Assembly: GCF_025464835.1 (NCBI RefSeq)
Contig: NZ_JAODMP010000085.1
Coordinates: forward strand, 1-64,000
Reading direction: 5' to 3'
Length of the DNA stretch: 64,000 nucleotides
From: Mycetocola sp.
GTDB taxonomy: Bacteria; Actinomycetota; Actinomycetes; Actinomycetales; Microbacteriaceae
This document shows, piece by piece, positions 18,727 through 27,200 of this stretch (its first letter is position 1; the number at the start of each line of letters is the position of its first letter). A program made the translations under genes and the position numbers. Under the pieces are notes generated by a model, which did not search any database, had not been told where the DNA came from, and saw only the letters and a program-made list of their open reading frames with translations.

Positions 18727-19634
18727 CGGTCGTTCAGGGCAGCGTCGGCCAGTCGCTTCACCAGCTGCTCGTTCATTTCCAGCGAAAACACCTCCGCGAT
18801 CACCTGCGTCCAGCCGTGGATGAAGTACCGCCAACCATCGACGATGACGAGCTCGGCGGATCCCTCCTGCCGCCTGGCCTGTGCGAGGAACTCGAGGCTG
18901 CCGCGATAATTGAATTCCCACACGTACGCGTTGTGGGGGAACACAGCAGAGTCCGGGAGCGGCGACCCTGGCCGGTCCTTACCGAGCCCCGACGCGTTCA
19001 CCACCAGGCTTGACGCAGGGAGCGCAGTGAGCAGCGCCCTCGTCGCATCCTGGTCGGATGCCAGCAGATAGCGGATTGCCTCAGGTGGGGTGCCGCGACG
19101 AGCATGGACATCGCGGAGATGCTCGAGTCTGAACGTGCTGGTGTCTGTCACGGTGATCGAGTCCGGGCGGTCGTCCCGCTCGCTGAGATGCCAGCTCAGC
19201 GCGGTCCCTGCGCCTCCGGCGCCCATGATCAGCGCGTGCGCCCCGGTCGAATCGAAGTGATTCGCAGGGAGGAACTCGCTCAACGCCAGCCCGGCAGTGA
19301 TCGGGTCTTTCGCATGACCGAGCAGGGCACCGTCCCGTTTCGAGATGCTGGAGATCTCCCCGCAGAGCGTGCTGAACGTGTCGAGCTCGTCGAAAAGGTC
19401 GTGTGCGGCTTCGAACAAGGCCATCTTGTGCGTTGTGACCAGTGCACCGAGGTGGTGGGGATCGTCCCGGATCTGCTCGACGAGCGTGCGGTAATTCTCG
19501 ACGGTCGCGTCGAGCGGGAGGTCATGTCCGATCAGGGTGCGTGTGGGCAGGTTCAGGATCTCCGCCCAGCGGGGGAAGATCCGCATGATCGAGGATTCGG
19601 CTGTGCTCACCCCGACGAATCCCATGTGGGTCAT
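18723..19634 (-). CDS. Shikimate dehydrogenase (AroE)-like oxidoreductase
   Basis: GALVTTHKMALFEAAHDLFDELD, LIMGAGGAGTALSWHL, NASGLGKDRPGSPL. Confidence 0.82.
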   Translation of the reverse strand: MTHMGFVGVSTAESSIMRIFPRWAEILNLPTRTLIGHDLPLDATVENYRTLVEQIRDDPHHLGALVTTHKMALFEAAHDLFDELDTFSTLCGEISSISKRDGALLGHAKDPITAGLALSEFLPANHFDSTGAHALIMGAGGAGTALSWHLSERDDRPDSITVTDTSTFRLEHLRDVHARRGTPPEAIRYLLASDQDATRALLTALPASSLVVNASGLGKDRPGSPLPDSAVFPHNAYVWEFNYRGSLEFLAQARRQEGSAELVIVDGWRYFIHGWTQVIAEVFSLEMNEQLVKRLADAALNDR

Positions 19635-20257
19635 GCGCCCACCCCCGACGCGGAGAACGTTTCTGCGCGACGCGTGATCGCCGCCCAGTCCCCGGATGCC
19701 AGGGCCGCCGACGATACGAGGTCGCTGCCCGCACCCACAGCGACCGCGCCCGCTGCGATCCAGTCACCGATGTTCTCGGGGCTCACGCCGCCGGTCGGCA
19801 TCAGCGGCACGTCGGGGAAGGGGCCGCGAAGCGCCTTGAGGTAGCCCGGTCCTCCCAGAGATGCCGGGAAAATCTTGACAACGTCGCTGCCGTACTCCAC
19901 GGCCGCCATCACCTCGCTCGGTGTCAGCGCGCCGGTCATCACCGTGAGCCCGGTCGCCTTCATGGCGGCCGTGAGTCTCTCGCGTGTGCCGGGGCTGACG
20001 AGAAACCGAGCACCGGCATCCGCCGCTTGTTCCGCCTGCTCTTGGGTGGTGACTGTGCCAGCTCCGAGGTAGATCCGGTCGCCGTACTTCTCGTCGAGCG
20101 CCCGGATCACGGCGGGTGCATCGGGGGTCGAGTAGGTGATCTCGAGCCCGGTGACTCCTCCGTCGACGAGGGCGTCGGCAGCCCGCAGGGCGCTTTCGGA
20201 CGTTGGCGCGCGCAGCACCGCAAGGACGCGAGTGGTTTTGAGGGTATCGAGCGACAT
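19631..20257 (-). CDS. KDPG/KHG aldolase family protein
   Basis: GLEITYSTPDAPAVI, YLGAGTVTTQEQ, VVKIFPASLGGPGYLKALRGPFPDVPLMPTGGV. Confidence 0.92.
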   Translation of the reverse strand: MSLDTLKTTRVLAVLRAPTSESALRAADALVDGGVTGLEITYSTPDAPAVIRALDEKYGDRIYLGAGTVTTQEQAEQAADAGARFLVSPGTRERLTAAMKATGLTVMTGALTPSEVMAAVEYGSDVVKIFPASLGGPGYLKALRGPFPDVPLMPTGGVSPENIGDWIAAGAVAVGAGSDLVSSAALASGDWAAITRRAETFSASGVGA

Positions 20258-20260
20258 GGG

Positions 20261-21217
20261 TCAGCCTTCCAACGGGACGGGGAACGGGGGAGTGGCGCCG
20301 GCGAGCACGGCAAGTACATTCGACACGGCCATCGACCCCATGGCGTCGACCGCCTCGACGGTCTGGGCGCCGAAGTGGGGTGTGATCACCACCCGGTCGG
20401 CGAGATCGTCGGCCAAGAGCGGCGACGTCAGCCCTGCGGTGTCTCCGGCCAGGGTGTCGGCGGCGAAACCCGCCAGGCGTCCGTCCCGAAGGGCGGCGGC
20501 GAGAGGCCCTTCGTCGATCAGGTCGGGCCTGGCGGTGTTCACGAGAACGAGGCCTCGGCGTGCGGATGCCAGCCAACCGGAATCGACGATCACCGCCCCG
20601 CCCGGTGCGTGAAGCGACACCAGATCGCAACGTGCGGGCATCTCGGCGACATCGAGCGGCTGGGCGTCGGCCGCGCGGATCGCGTCGTCACCGAGCCATG
20701 GATCATGCGCGACGATGCGGGAGCCGAATCCGGAGAGCCGCCGGGCGACGCCCTGGCCGATTCTGCCGAACCCGACGATGCCGATGGTGAGAGAGCCGAG
20801 TTCGCGGCCACGGAGCACCGACCAGTTGCCCATTCGAACCCGGCGGTCGCCCTCGGTAGTGCCGCGCAGGACGGCGAGCATGAGGCCGACCGCATGGTCG
20901 GCAACGGCGCCACTGTTTGCCCCGGGAGTGTTGGTCACCAGGATGCCGCGTTCGGCGGCCGCGGCACGGTCGACGGCGTCGATCCCGACGCCGTAGCGGG
21001 CGACCACCTTAAGTCGAGGTGCCGCGTCGAGATGGGCTGCGGTGATCGGGCCGGTGCCAGCGATCCACGCGTCGATGTGCGCCAACTGCGGCCCGAGCTC
21101 GTCGAGATGATGCGTGGACGACCCACGTGTCACCTGGTGACCTTCCGCGGCGAGCTCGCCGAGAAGGTCCCGGGACCCGGAGGAGAAGGAACGGCTGGTG
21201 GCGAGGATGTGGGCCAT
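20261..21217 (-). CDS. D-isomer-specific 2-hydroxyacid dehydrogenase
   Basis: VVARYGVGIDAVD, LTIGIVGFGRIGQGVARRL, ADLADRVVITPHFGAQTVEA. Confidence 0.9.
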   Translation of the reverse strand: MAHILATSRSFSSGSRDLLGELAAEGHQVTRGSSTHHLDELGPQLAHIDAWIAGTGPITAAHLDAAPRLKVVARYGVGIDAVDRAAAAERGILVTNTPGANSGAVADHAVGLMLAVLRGTTEGDRRVRMGNWSVLRGRELGSLTIGIVGFGRIGQGVARRLSGFGSRIVAHDPWLGDDAIRAADAQPLDVAEMPARCDLVSLHAPGGAVIVDSGWLASARRGLVLVNTARPDLIDEGPLAAALRDGRLAGFAADTLAGDTAGLTSPLLADDLADRVVITPHFGAQTVEAVDAMGSMAVSNVLAVLAGATPPFPVPLEG

Positions 21218-22716
21218 CAGCCGGGGAACCTGCCGGAGTTCCATGTCTCGAGGCTGGCGTAACCGTCGAGGAAGACCTGATGCCTGGCCAGGTAGTCGGT
21301 GTGACGGGACCCGTCAGGCGTGAACTCGGCAGTGACCTCCGACAGCCCGCGGGCGGCGCTGAAGTCGTCGACGAGGCCCAGGCCGACAGCGGCGGTGACC
21401 GCGGCCCCGAGACTGTTCGCCTCTTCGACGATGCTGCGGCGGCGCACAGGAACCCCCCACACATCGGCGAGGATCTGTAGCCACACGTCGCTGGCTGCCC
21501 CGCCACCGATCGCATCGATCCGGTCCACCACCGCACCGGATTCGCGGAAAGCGTGGATGCAGGTGAGCAGGTTGAATGCCACGCCCTCAAGCACGGCCCG
21601 TGTCATCGCCGCGCGTCCGTGGTGCCGGCCGATGCCGAGGAATGCGCCGGAAGCATCCGGGTTCCAGTGGGGAGAGCGTTCGCCGAGAAGATAGGGCAGG
21701 AAGTAGAGGCCGCTTGTAGAGGCTCCGGCGGTGGACGCGTCAGCCACCAGGGCGGAGAGCGTAGCGCTGGAGGGGTGAGGGTCGAGCAGTTCCGACACCC
21801 AGGCGAGGGCGGCACCGCCGGCCTGCATCGTCGCCGTTGGCACGTAGCTACCTGGGACGACGTTGTCGAAGGTCATGGTGCGCATGAGCGGGTCATACAC
21901 CGGGGTGTCGCTGGCGAAAGAGATCCACGAGGAGGTGCCAAGCGAAACGTATGCCCCGTCGTCTGGAGCTACGATACCGGCGCCGACGGCGGCTATCGGG
22001 CCGTCGCCCCCGCCCATCACAACCCGGGTTCCCGCGCGAAGACCCGTCGCACTCGCCGCGTCCGCCGTCAGGTCGCCGACGACGGCCGTGGAGTCGAGGA
22101 TCTCGGGAAAGAGGGAGTGGTCGAGGCGTGCGGCGGAGAGCATCTCGGGCGACCATGAGCCGAGCGCCTGGTCGTAGGCGTTCGTGGCGGAGGCATCCGA
22201 CCGGTCGGTTGCGAGTCGCCCCGTGAGCCTGTGAATCACGAAATCCTTGGCCACACAGAAATGCCGGACCCGCGCGAAGATATCCGGTTCGTGATCACGC
22301 ACCCACATAACCTTCTCGAGGGAGTAAGTGGGATTGAGCCGGTGCCCCAGCAGTGAGTAGGCACGGTCCCGCCCGATGACGGATTCGAGGGCTGTGGTCT
22401 GCGCACCCGAGCGGGTATCGGCCCAGATGATCGCCGGTCGAACCGGTCGGTACTCGGCGTCGAGCAGCACAGCCCCCATCATCTGGCCGCTGATGGCCAG
22501 ACCGGTCACCTGGCCCGGGTCGACCTCGGAGCGGGCGATCAACTCCCGCGTCGCCTGGACGACCGCGCTCCACCAGTCCTCAGCGTTTTGCTCGGCGACA
22601 CCGCCGTCGGCGAAGTGTGCCGGGTAGCCGACGGTGACGGCGCTCAGCAGGCGGCCGTCATCCGTGTGCAGGGAGGCCTTGTTTCCCGTCGTGCCGAGAT
22701 CGTGGGCGAGGATCAC
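21217..22716 (-). CDS. FGGY-family carbohydrate kinase (xylulokinase-like)
   Basis: MILAHDLGTTGNKASLHTDDGRL ... GGDGPIAAVGAG ... DAIGGGAASDVWLQILADVWGVPV. Confidence 0.92.
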   Translation of the reverse strand: MILAHDLGTTGNKASLHTDDGRLLSAVTVGYPAHFADGGVAEQNAEDWWSAVVQATRELIARSEVDPGQVTGLAISGQMMGAVLLDAEYRPVRPAIIWADTRSGAQTTALESVIGRDRAYSLLGHRLNPTYSLEKVMWVRDHEPDIFARVRHFCVAKDFVIHRLTGRLATDRSDASATNAYDQALGSWSPEMLSAARLDHSLFPEILDSTAVVGDLTADAASATGLRAGTRVVMGGGDGPIAAVGAGIVAPDDGAYVSLGTSSWISFASDTPVYDPLMRTMTFDNVVPGSYVPTATMQAGGAALAWVSELLDPHPSSATLSALVADASTAGASTSGLYFLPYLLGERSPHWNPDASGAFLGIGRHHGRAAMTRAVLEGVAFNLLTCIHAFRESGAVVDRIDAIGGGAASDVWLQILADVWGVPVRRRSIVEEANSLGAAVTAAVGLGLVDDFSAARGLSEVTAEFTPDGSRHTDYLARHQVFLDGYASLETWNSGRFPG

Positions 22717-22721
22717 GGCGA

Positions 22722-23300
22722 TCAGCTCGCGTCGTAGTCGACGAACTCGACGCCGGACTCGCCGGTCAGGACACGGCGTCCCATCCCGTGCTCGAGCACC
22801 CAGCCGTAATCGTGCCCGGCTCCTCCCGGGTAGACGGCGAGGAACGAGTACGGCTCGTCACCGACGTTGACGCTGCGGTGAGCCCACCCCGGAGGGATGT
22901 AGCCGATGATGCCGGGTGTCATGTCGACCCATTGGGTCTCCGTTCCGTCGAACATCAAAAGCCCGCCGCGCCCGGAAATGCCGAGATAGATTTCGCCCTG
23001 GTGGTTCGGGTGCTGATGACCTTTGGTCATCCACAGTTCCCCGGCGGTCGAGCCAGGCTGGATGGTGGTGATCGACTGGGGCAGTTCGCGCTCGATCTCG
23101 GGCACACGCGAGGAGACGACGGAGTACACCACAGGGTCGCCGTCGCTGACCGCCTTCTCCCATGCCTCGTGGTCGCGGAAGAGTCCCTCGAGATCGGACA
23201 TCCGGCGGGCGAGCGTCGGGCCCTCGGGTTGGAGGGTGCCGCCGGCCGGATCGAAACGGATGCTCATCGGTGGCACGGGAAGGGGTGAGTAGCTCGTCAC
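22722..23300 (-). CDS. Cupin-type glucose-6-phosphate isomerase
   Basis: ELWMTKGHQHPNHQGEIYLGISGRGGLLMFDG...VDMTPGIIGYIPPGWAHRSVNVGDEP. Confidence 0.82.
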   Translation of the reverse strand: MTSYSPLPVPPMSIRFDPAGGTLQPEGPTLARRMSDLEGLFRDHEAWEKAVSDGDPVVYSVVSSRVPEIERELPQSITTIQPGSTAGELWMTKGHQHPNHQGEIYLGISGRGGLLMFDGTETQWVDMTPGIIGYIPPGWAHRSVNVGDEPYSFLAVYPGGAGHDYGWVLEHGMGRRVLTGESGVEFVDYDAS

Positions 23301-23347
23301 AATCTCTCCTCGATCGGGCAGCGGCGGTGCTGCGCTCCCAGAGTATC

Positions 23348-23377
23348 TGTAATGACACGTAACATGTAATTACATGT
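23348..23377. promoter_or_regulatory. Putative GntR operator cluster: TGTAATGACA (23348-23357) and palindrome ACATGTAATTACATGT (23362-23377)
   Basis: Perfect 16-bp palindrome plus a second TGTAATKACA copy, upstream of the cupin/FGGY genes and next to the GntR gene. Confidence 0.55.
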
Positions 23378-23402
23378 CACGAATTCTCTCGACGGAGCCG
23401 GC

Positions 23403-24227
23403 TCAGTTCGGACCGCTGTGCCGGAGCGAGGCCGTGCTCACCTCAGTCGGCGCCGCGTTCAGCTGGAACTCGAATCGGCTGCGGTCGCCCCGGTGGTACG
23501 CGACGAAGAACTCCATCGGCCGGTCTCTCTCATCGAAGCCGATACTGCGGAGCACCAGGAGAGCCTTGCCCGTGCCCACGCCGAGCAGCGCCCCTTGTTC
23601 CTCAGTCGCCGAAGCGGCCTCGGCAGAGCGCACTCCGCGAACCGCTCGGATGCCGTGGGTCGCGAGGACCGCATACAAGGACTGATCGCTGAGATCCTCC
23701 TGCAGCACAGCTTGGCCGATGTCGTGCGGCAGATACGTCGTCGTCCAGGACCACGGCTCGTCGTCGACGTGGCGAAGCCGCTCGATGACGACGACCGCCG
23801 TCCCTGGGGCGACGCCGAGAGCATCCGCCACTTCATCATCGGCCGGAGCGACCTCCTGCCGGCGAACGTCGCTGTGCACGTGGCCTCCACGCGCCGCGAC
23901 CTCCTGGAACAGGCCGGTCAGGGTGTGAACGAGACTCTCGGGGGTCTTCTGGTGGGCGACGAAAGTGCCCTTGCCCTTGACCCGTTCAATCACTCCCTGG
24001 TGTTCGAGCTGCGACAGGGCCTGCCGAACGACGGTGCGGGAGACGCCGAACTGTTCGCACAGTTTGTGTTCACCGGGCAGGAGATCACCCGGGCGGAGGG
24101 CGAGGCGGGTGATGTCGTCAATGATCCGGTGCTTGAGCTGGTGGTACATCGGCGTCGGCGCCTGCCGGTCGATGTCGGCGGCCGTTCCGCGGTCGATGTC
24201 TGGTTCGGGGCTGGTCAGAAGTGTCAC
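23403..24227 (-). CDS. GntR family regulator (HutC/UTRA subfamily)
   Basis: PMYHQLKHRIIDDITRLALRPGDLLPGEHKLCEQFGVSRTVVRQALSQLEHQGVIERVKGKGTFV. Confidence 0.93.
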   Translation of the reverse strand: MTLLTSPEPDIDRGTAADIDRQAPTPMYHQLKHRIIDDITRLALRPGDLLPGEHKLCEQFGVSRTVVRQALSQLEHQGVIERVKGKGTFVAHQKTPESLVHTLTGLFQEVAARGGHVHSDVRRQEVAPADDEVADALGVAPGTAVVVIERLRHVDDEPWSWTTTYLPHDIGQAVLQEDLSDQSLYAVLATHGIRAVRGVRSAEAASATEEQGALLGVGTGKALLVLRSIGFDERDRPMEFFVAYHRGDRSRFEFQLNAAPTEVSTASLRHSGPN

Positions 24228-24242
24228 GGTGGTCGATTCTTC

Positions 24243-24647
24243 TCAGTACGCGACGCCGGCCTGCAGGAGGACGTTGGCGTATGGCGTGTACTCGCCGGAG
24301 CGCACGAAGGCCCGGGCGTCACGGGTGCGGAGCTTGAATTCGGTGTGGGGCACCAGCGTGATCTGGACGCCGAGTGGGTCGAGCCGGTCGCGCAGCGCCT
24401 GGAGCACGTGGGGGCTGTGCTCCTCGATCTCGGCGGAGACTGTGGCGCCTTCGACGACGAGTTCGGCAAGGACGGTGTCGAGCACGTCGAAGAACGCCGG
24501 GGCGCCCGGCCGGTACGCAAGATCGACTCGCTCCGAGCCGGCGGGGATCGGCAGGCCGGCGTCCGTGACGACGATGAGGTCGGTGTGCCCGGTCTCGGAG
24601 ATGATCCGGGAGAGCTGCGGGTTGATGGTGGTGTTCGTGCTTCTCAT
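24243..24647 (-). CDS. rbsD: D-ribose pyranase (RbsD family)
   Basis: MRSTNTTINPQLSRIISETGHTDLIVVTDAGLPIPAGSERVDLAYRPG; followed by ribokinase overlap. Confidence 0.92.
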   Translation of the reverse strand: MRSTNTTINPQLSRIISETGHTDLIVVTDAGLPIPAGSERVDLAYRPGAPAFFDVLDTVLAELVVEGATVSAEIEEHSPHVLQALRDRLDPLGVQITLVPHTEFKLRTRDARAFVRSGEYTPYANVLLQAGVAY

Positions 24648-25606
24648 CGGAGTGCTTCCTTCCGGGAGGCTGCGAGGGCGTCGACCTCGTCACGGTGGGG
24701 GAGGCTCGGTGATGCTCCCCGCCGGGTGACGGCGAGCGCACCGGCGGCGATGGCACGACGGATGGCATCCCTCACGTCGTATCCGTCGGCCAGCGAGGCG
24801 CCGAGGTAACCGGCGAACGCGTCGCCCGCCGCCGTCGTGTCGACCGCGTCGACCGGGATCGACTCGAAGCGGTCGACGGCGTCGGCCGTGACGAGCACCG
24901 CACCCGCTGCCGCCATCGTGATGAGCGCGCTGCTCGCGCCACGGGCGGTGAACCAGCGGCCGGCTTCGATTGCAGACTGCTGGTCGACGACGGGGATTCC
25001 GGTGAGGATCGACGCCTCGGTCTCGTTCGGGGTGACGATGTCGACGAGGGGCCAGATGGATTCGTCGAGCGACGCGGCAGGTGCCGGGTCGAGGATCACG
25101 GTGAGACCGGCCGCATTCGCCTTCCGGATCGCGTACTGGGTCAGCGCCCAGGGAATCTCGAGTTGGGTGAGCAGGACACTGCAGGTCGATCCGAGTTCGT
25201 CGAACGCTTCGTCGATCTGCGCTTCGCTGAGCGATGCGTTCGCGAGGGGCACCATGACGATGTCATTCTCCCCGGAGTCGTCGACCCGGATGTGGGCGAT
25301 GCCGGTCGGGCCGGGCACCGCACGCAGGTGGTCGATGTGCACGCCGGCGTCGCGGAGGCCGCGGGTGACGAGCTCCGAGAACAGGTCGGTCCCAACGCAG
25401 CCGACCATGTGGGCGTTGCCTCCGGCGAGGCCGGCCGAGACGGCCTGATTCGCGCCTTTGCCGCCGAGAACAAGGGTGAAATCGTCCCCGAGGATGGTCT
25501 CTCCCCGTGCGGGGAGCCGGGAGGAGAAAGTTGTCAGGTCAGCGGTGATGCTGCCGACGATCAGGACGCCGCCGGAGGCGGATGCGGACGACGGTGTCTC
25601 GTTCAT
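24644..25606 (-). CDS. rbsK: Ribokinase (PfkB family)
   Basis: VLIVGSITADLTTFSSRLPARGETILGDDFTLVLGGKGANQAV...VDTTAAGDAFAGYLGA. Confidence 0.92.
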   Translation of the reverse strand: MNETPSSASASGGVLIVGSITADLTTFSSRLPARGETILGDDFTLVLGGKGANQAVSAGLAGGNAHMVGCVGTDLFSELVTRGLRDAGVHIDHLRAVPGPTGIAHIRVDDSGENDIVMVPLANASLSEAQIDEAFDELGSTCSVLLTQLEIPWALTQYAIRKANAAGLTVILDPAPAASLDESIWPLVDIVTPNETEASILTGIPVVDQQSAIEAGRWFTARGASSALITMAAAGAVLVTADAVDRFESIPVDAVDTTAAGDAFAGYLGASLADGYDVRDAIRRAIAAGALAVTRRGASPSLPHRDEVDALAASRKEALR

Positions 25607-25659
25607 GAGTGCCTTTCAGGGCGCAATTCTCCTGACCGCGGAGACCAGTTCCGCGGGCC

Positions 25660-25669
25660 TGTCATTACA
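25660..25669. promoter_or_regulatory. TGTCATTACA motif (reverse complement of TGTAATGACA) upstream of ribokinase
   Basis: Exact reverse-complement match to 23348-23357, 54 bp upstream of rbsK start. Confidence 0.45.
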
Positions 25670-25755
25670 TTAGCGGACAGGTAAGCCAACCTCGGGGGAC
25701 CTGCGCCTGGCTTTGATACGCTTCCTCAAAACGATCCCTGCACAGGAAGTCTCCC

Positions 25756-26415
25756 ATGACGACGTCTCGCCCCCGCTTTTATGCCGACAGCGCTGACGTT
25801 GACGCCGTGTCCCAACTCCTGGCAGCCGGTCTGGTGCACGGGGTGACAACGAACCCGACGATCCTCGAGCGCGCTGGACATTCGGTCGCAGCCATGGCCC
25901 ACCTGTATGCCCGCTGGGAGTCCGAGGGCGCCAGGGAGATCTTCTTCCAGTCCTGGGGGTCGGCCGCCGACGAGCTCCTCGCGCACGCCGACGACATCCT
26001 TGCCCTCGGCTCGCTCGCCGTCGTCAAGGTGCCGGCCACGCGCGCCGGTTTCGCTGCGGCATCCGCTCTCACCCTCCGGGGCGCGCCGGTGCTGCTCACC
26101 GCGGTCTACTCCGACGCCCAGGCGCTCGCCGCCGCAACCATTGGCGTGCCGTACATCGCCCCGTACCTGGGGCGGCTGAACGATGCGGGGCGAGACGGGC
26201 TTGCCGAGATCGGCCGGATGCAGGCACTCGTCGCCGGCAGCGGAACCAATGTTCTTGCTGCCAGTCTGCGCCGCCCCGCTGACATCGTCGATCTCGCGCT
26301 ACTGGGCGTGCCGTACTTCACGGCAGCGCCGTCGGTGCTTCTCGCCGCGTTGCAGGACGACGTCAGCGATCGTTCAGCAGCAGAGTTCGAGGCGGCTGTG
26401 GCCCGCGGGCTCTGA
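25756..26415 (+). CDS. Transaldolase / fructose-6-phosphate aldolase-like protein
   Basis: RFYADSADVDAVSQLLAAGLVHGVTTNPTILERAG...VVKVPATRAGF...YIAPYLGRLNDAG. Confidence 0.9.
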   Translation: MTTSRPRFYADSADVDAVSQLLAAGLVHGVTTNPTILERAGHSVAAMAHLYARWESEGAREIFFQSWGSAADELLAHADDILALGSLAVVKVPATRAGFAAASALTLRGAPVLLTAVYSDAQALAAATIGVPYIAPYLGRLNDAGRDGLAEIGRMQALVAGSGTNVLAASLRRPADIVDLALLGVPYFTAAPSVLLAALQDDVSDRSAAEFEAAVARGL

Positions 26416-26430
26416 AACGCTCGCGACGGG

Positions 26431-27105
26431 TCAGGCGGCCGCGTCGCGGAGCCACTGTTCGACGCCCGAGATGTGCACGAGCGTGAGCGCCTGCGCGAGC
26501 TCGGCGTCTCCGCGCTCGAGGGCGTCCACGATCGCCCGGTGCTCCGCCAGGGTGCGCCCCACCGAGTTCTCCTGGGTGAGGCCACGCCAGATGCGGGCGC
26601 GGACCGTGTTGCTCGAAAGCGATTCGATCAGGCTCGCGAGGTAGGAATTTCCCGCCGACCCCACGATCGCCCGGTGGAACTCGAGGTCGTGCGCGACGAG
26701 ACCTTCGACGTCGGTGCTGTGACCGACGGAGTCGATCTGGGCGCGCAGATCGCGGACGGCAGCATCCGTCACCCGGGCAGCGGCGAGGGCGACGGCAGCG
26801 GGCTCGAGGATGCGGCGCACCGCGAACAGCTCGAGGATCGACGAGTCGTCGTGCAGGTCCACGACGAAAGACATCGCTTCGAGCAGCAGGCGAGGCTCCA
26901 GGCTGGTGACATAGGTGCCGTCGCCCCGGCGCACGTCGAGCACCCGGATCACCTCGAGGGCCTTGACCGCTTCGCGCATGGAGCTGCGTGACAGTCCGAG
27001 GCGTTCGGAGAGCTCCTTTTCCGGCGGGAGGCGATCGCCGGGGCCGAGCTGGCCCGAGAGGATCATCTCTTTGATCTTGAGGATCGCCGCATCCGTGACT
27101 GCCAT
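26431..27105 (-). CDS. FadR-type GntR regulator (FCD domain)
   Basis: ILKIKEMILSGQLGPGDRLPPEKELSERLGLSRSSMREAVKALEVI. Confidence 0.93.
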   Translation of the reverse strand: MAVTDAAILKIKEMILSGQLGPGDRLPPEKELSERLGLSRSSMREAVKALEVIRVLDVRRGDGTYVTSLEPRLLLEAMSFVVDLHDDSSILELFAVRRILEPAAVALAAARVTDAAVRDLRAQIDSVGHSTDVEGLVAHDLEFHRAIVGSAGNSYLASLIESLSSNTVRARIWRGLTQENSVGRTLAEHRAIVDALERGDAELAQALTLVHISGVEQWLRDAAA

Positions 27106-27200
27106 GCAAAGATCCTACCTTTCGGTGCGGCGCGGGTATCATCGCCCACAGTGACGGACGGATGCCGTCGCCTCCCGCGCAGAGCGTGCCCTGCCGCTCG

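Noticed and set aside
18723-19634. AroE-like gene considered as the housekeeping shikimate dehydrogenase
   Set aside because: Embedded in a sugar catabolic operon without other aro genes; annotated only as AroE-like.
20027-21262. 411-aa plus-strand ORF
   Set aside because: Antisense to KDPG aldolase and 2-hydroxyacid dehydrogenase; no recognisable motifs.
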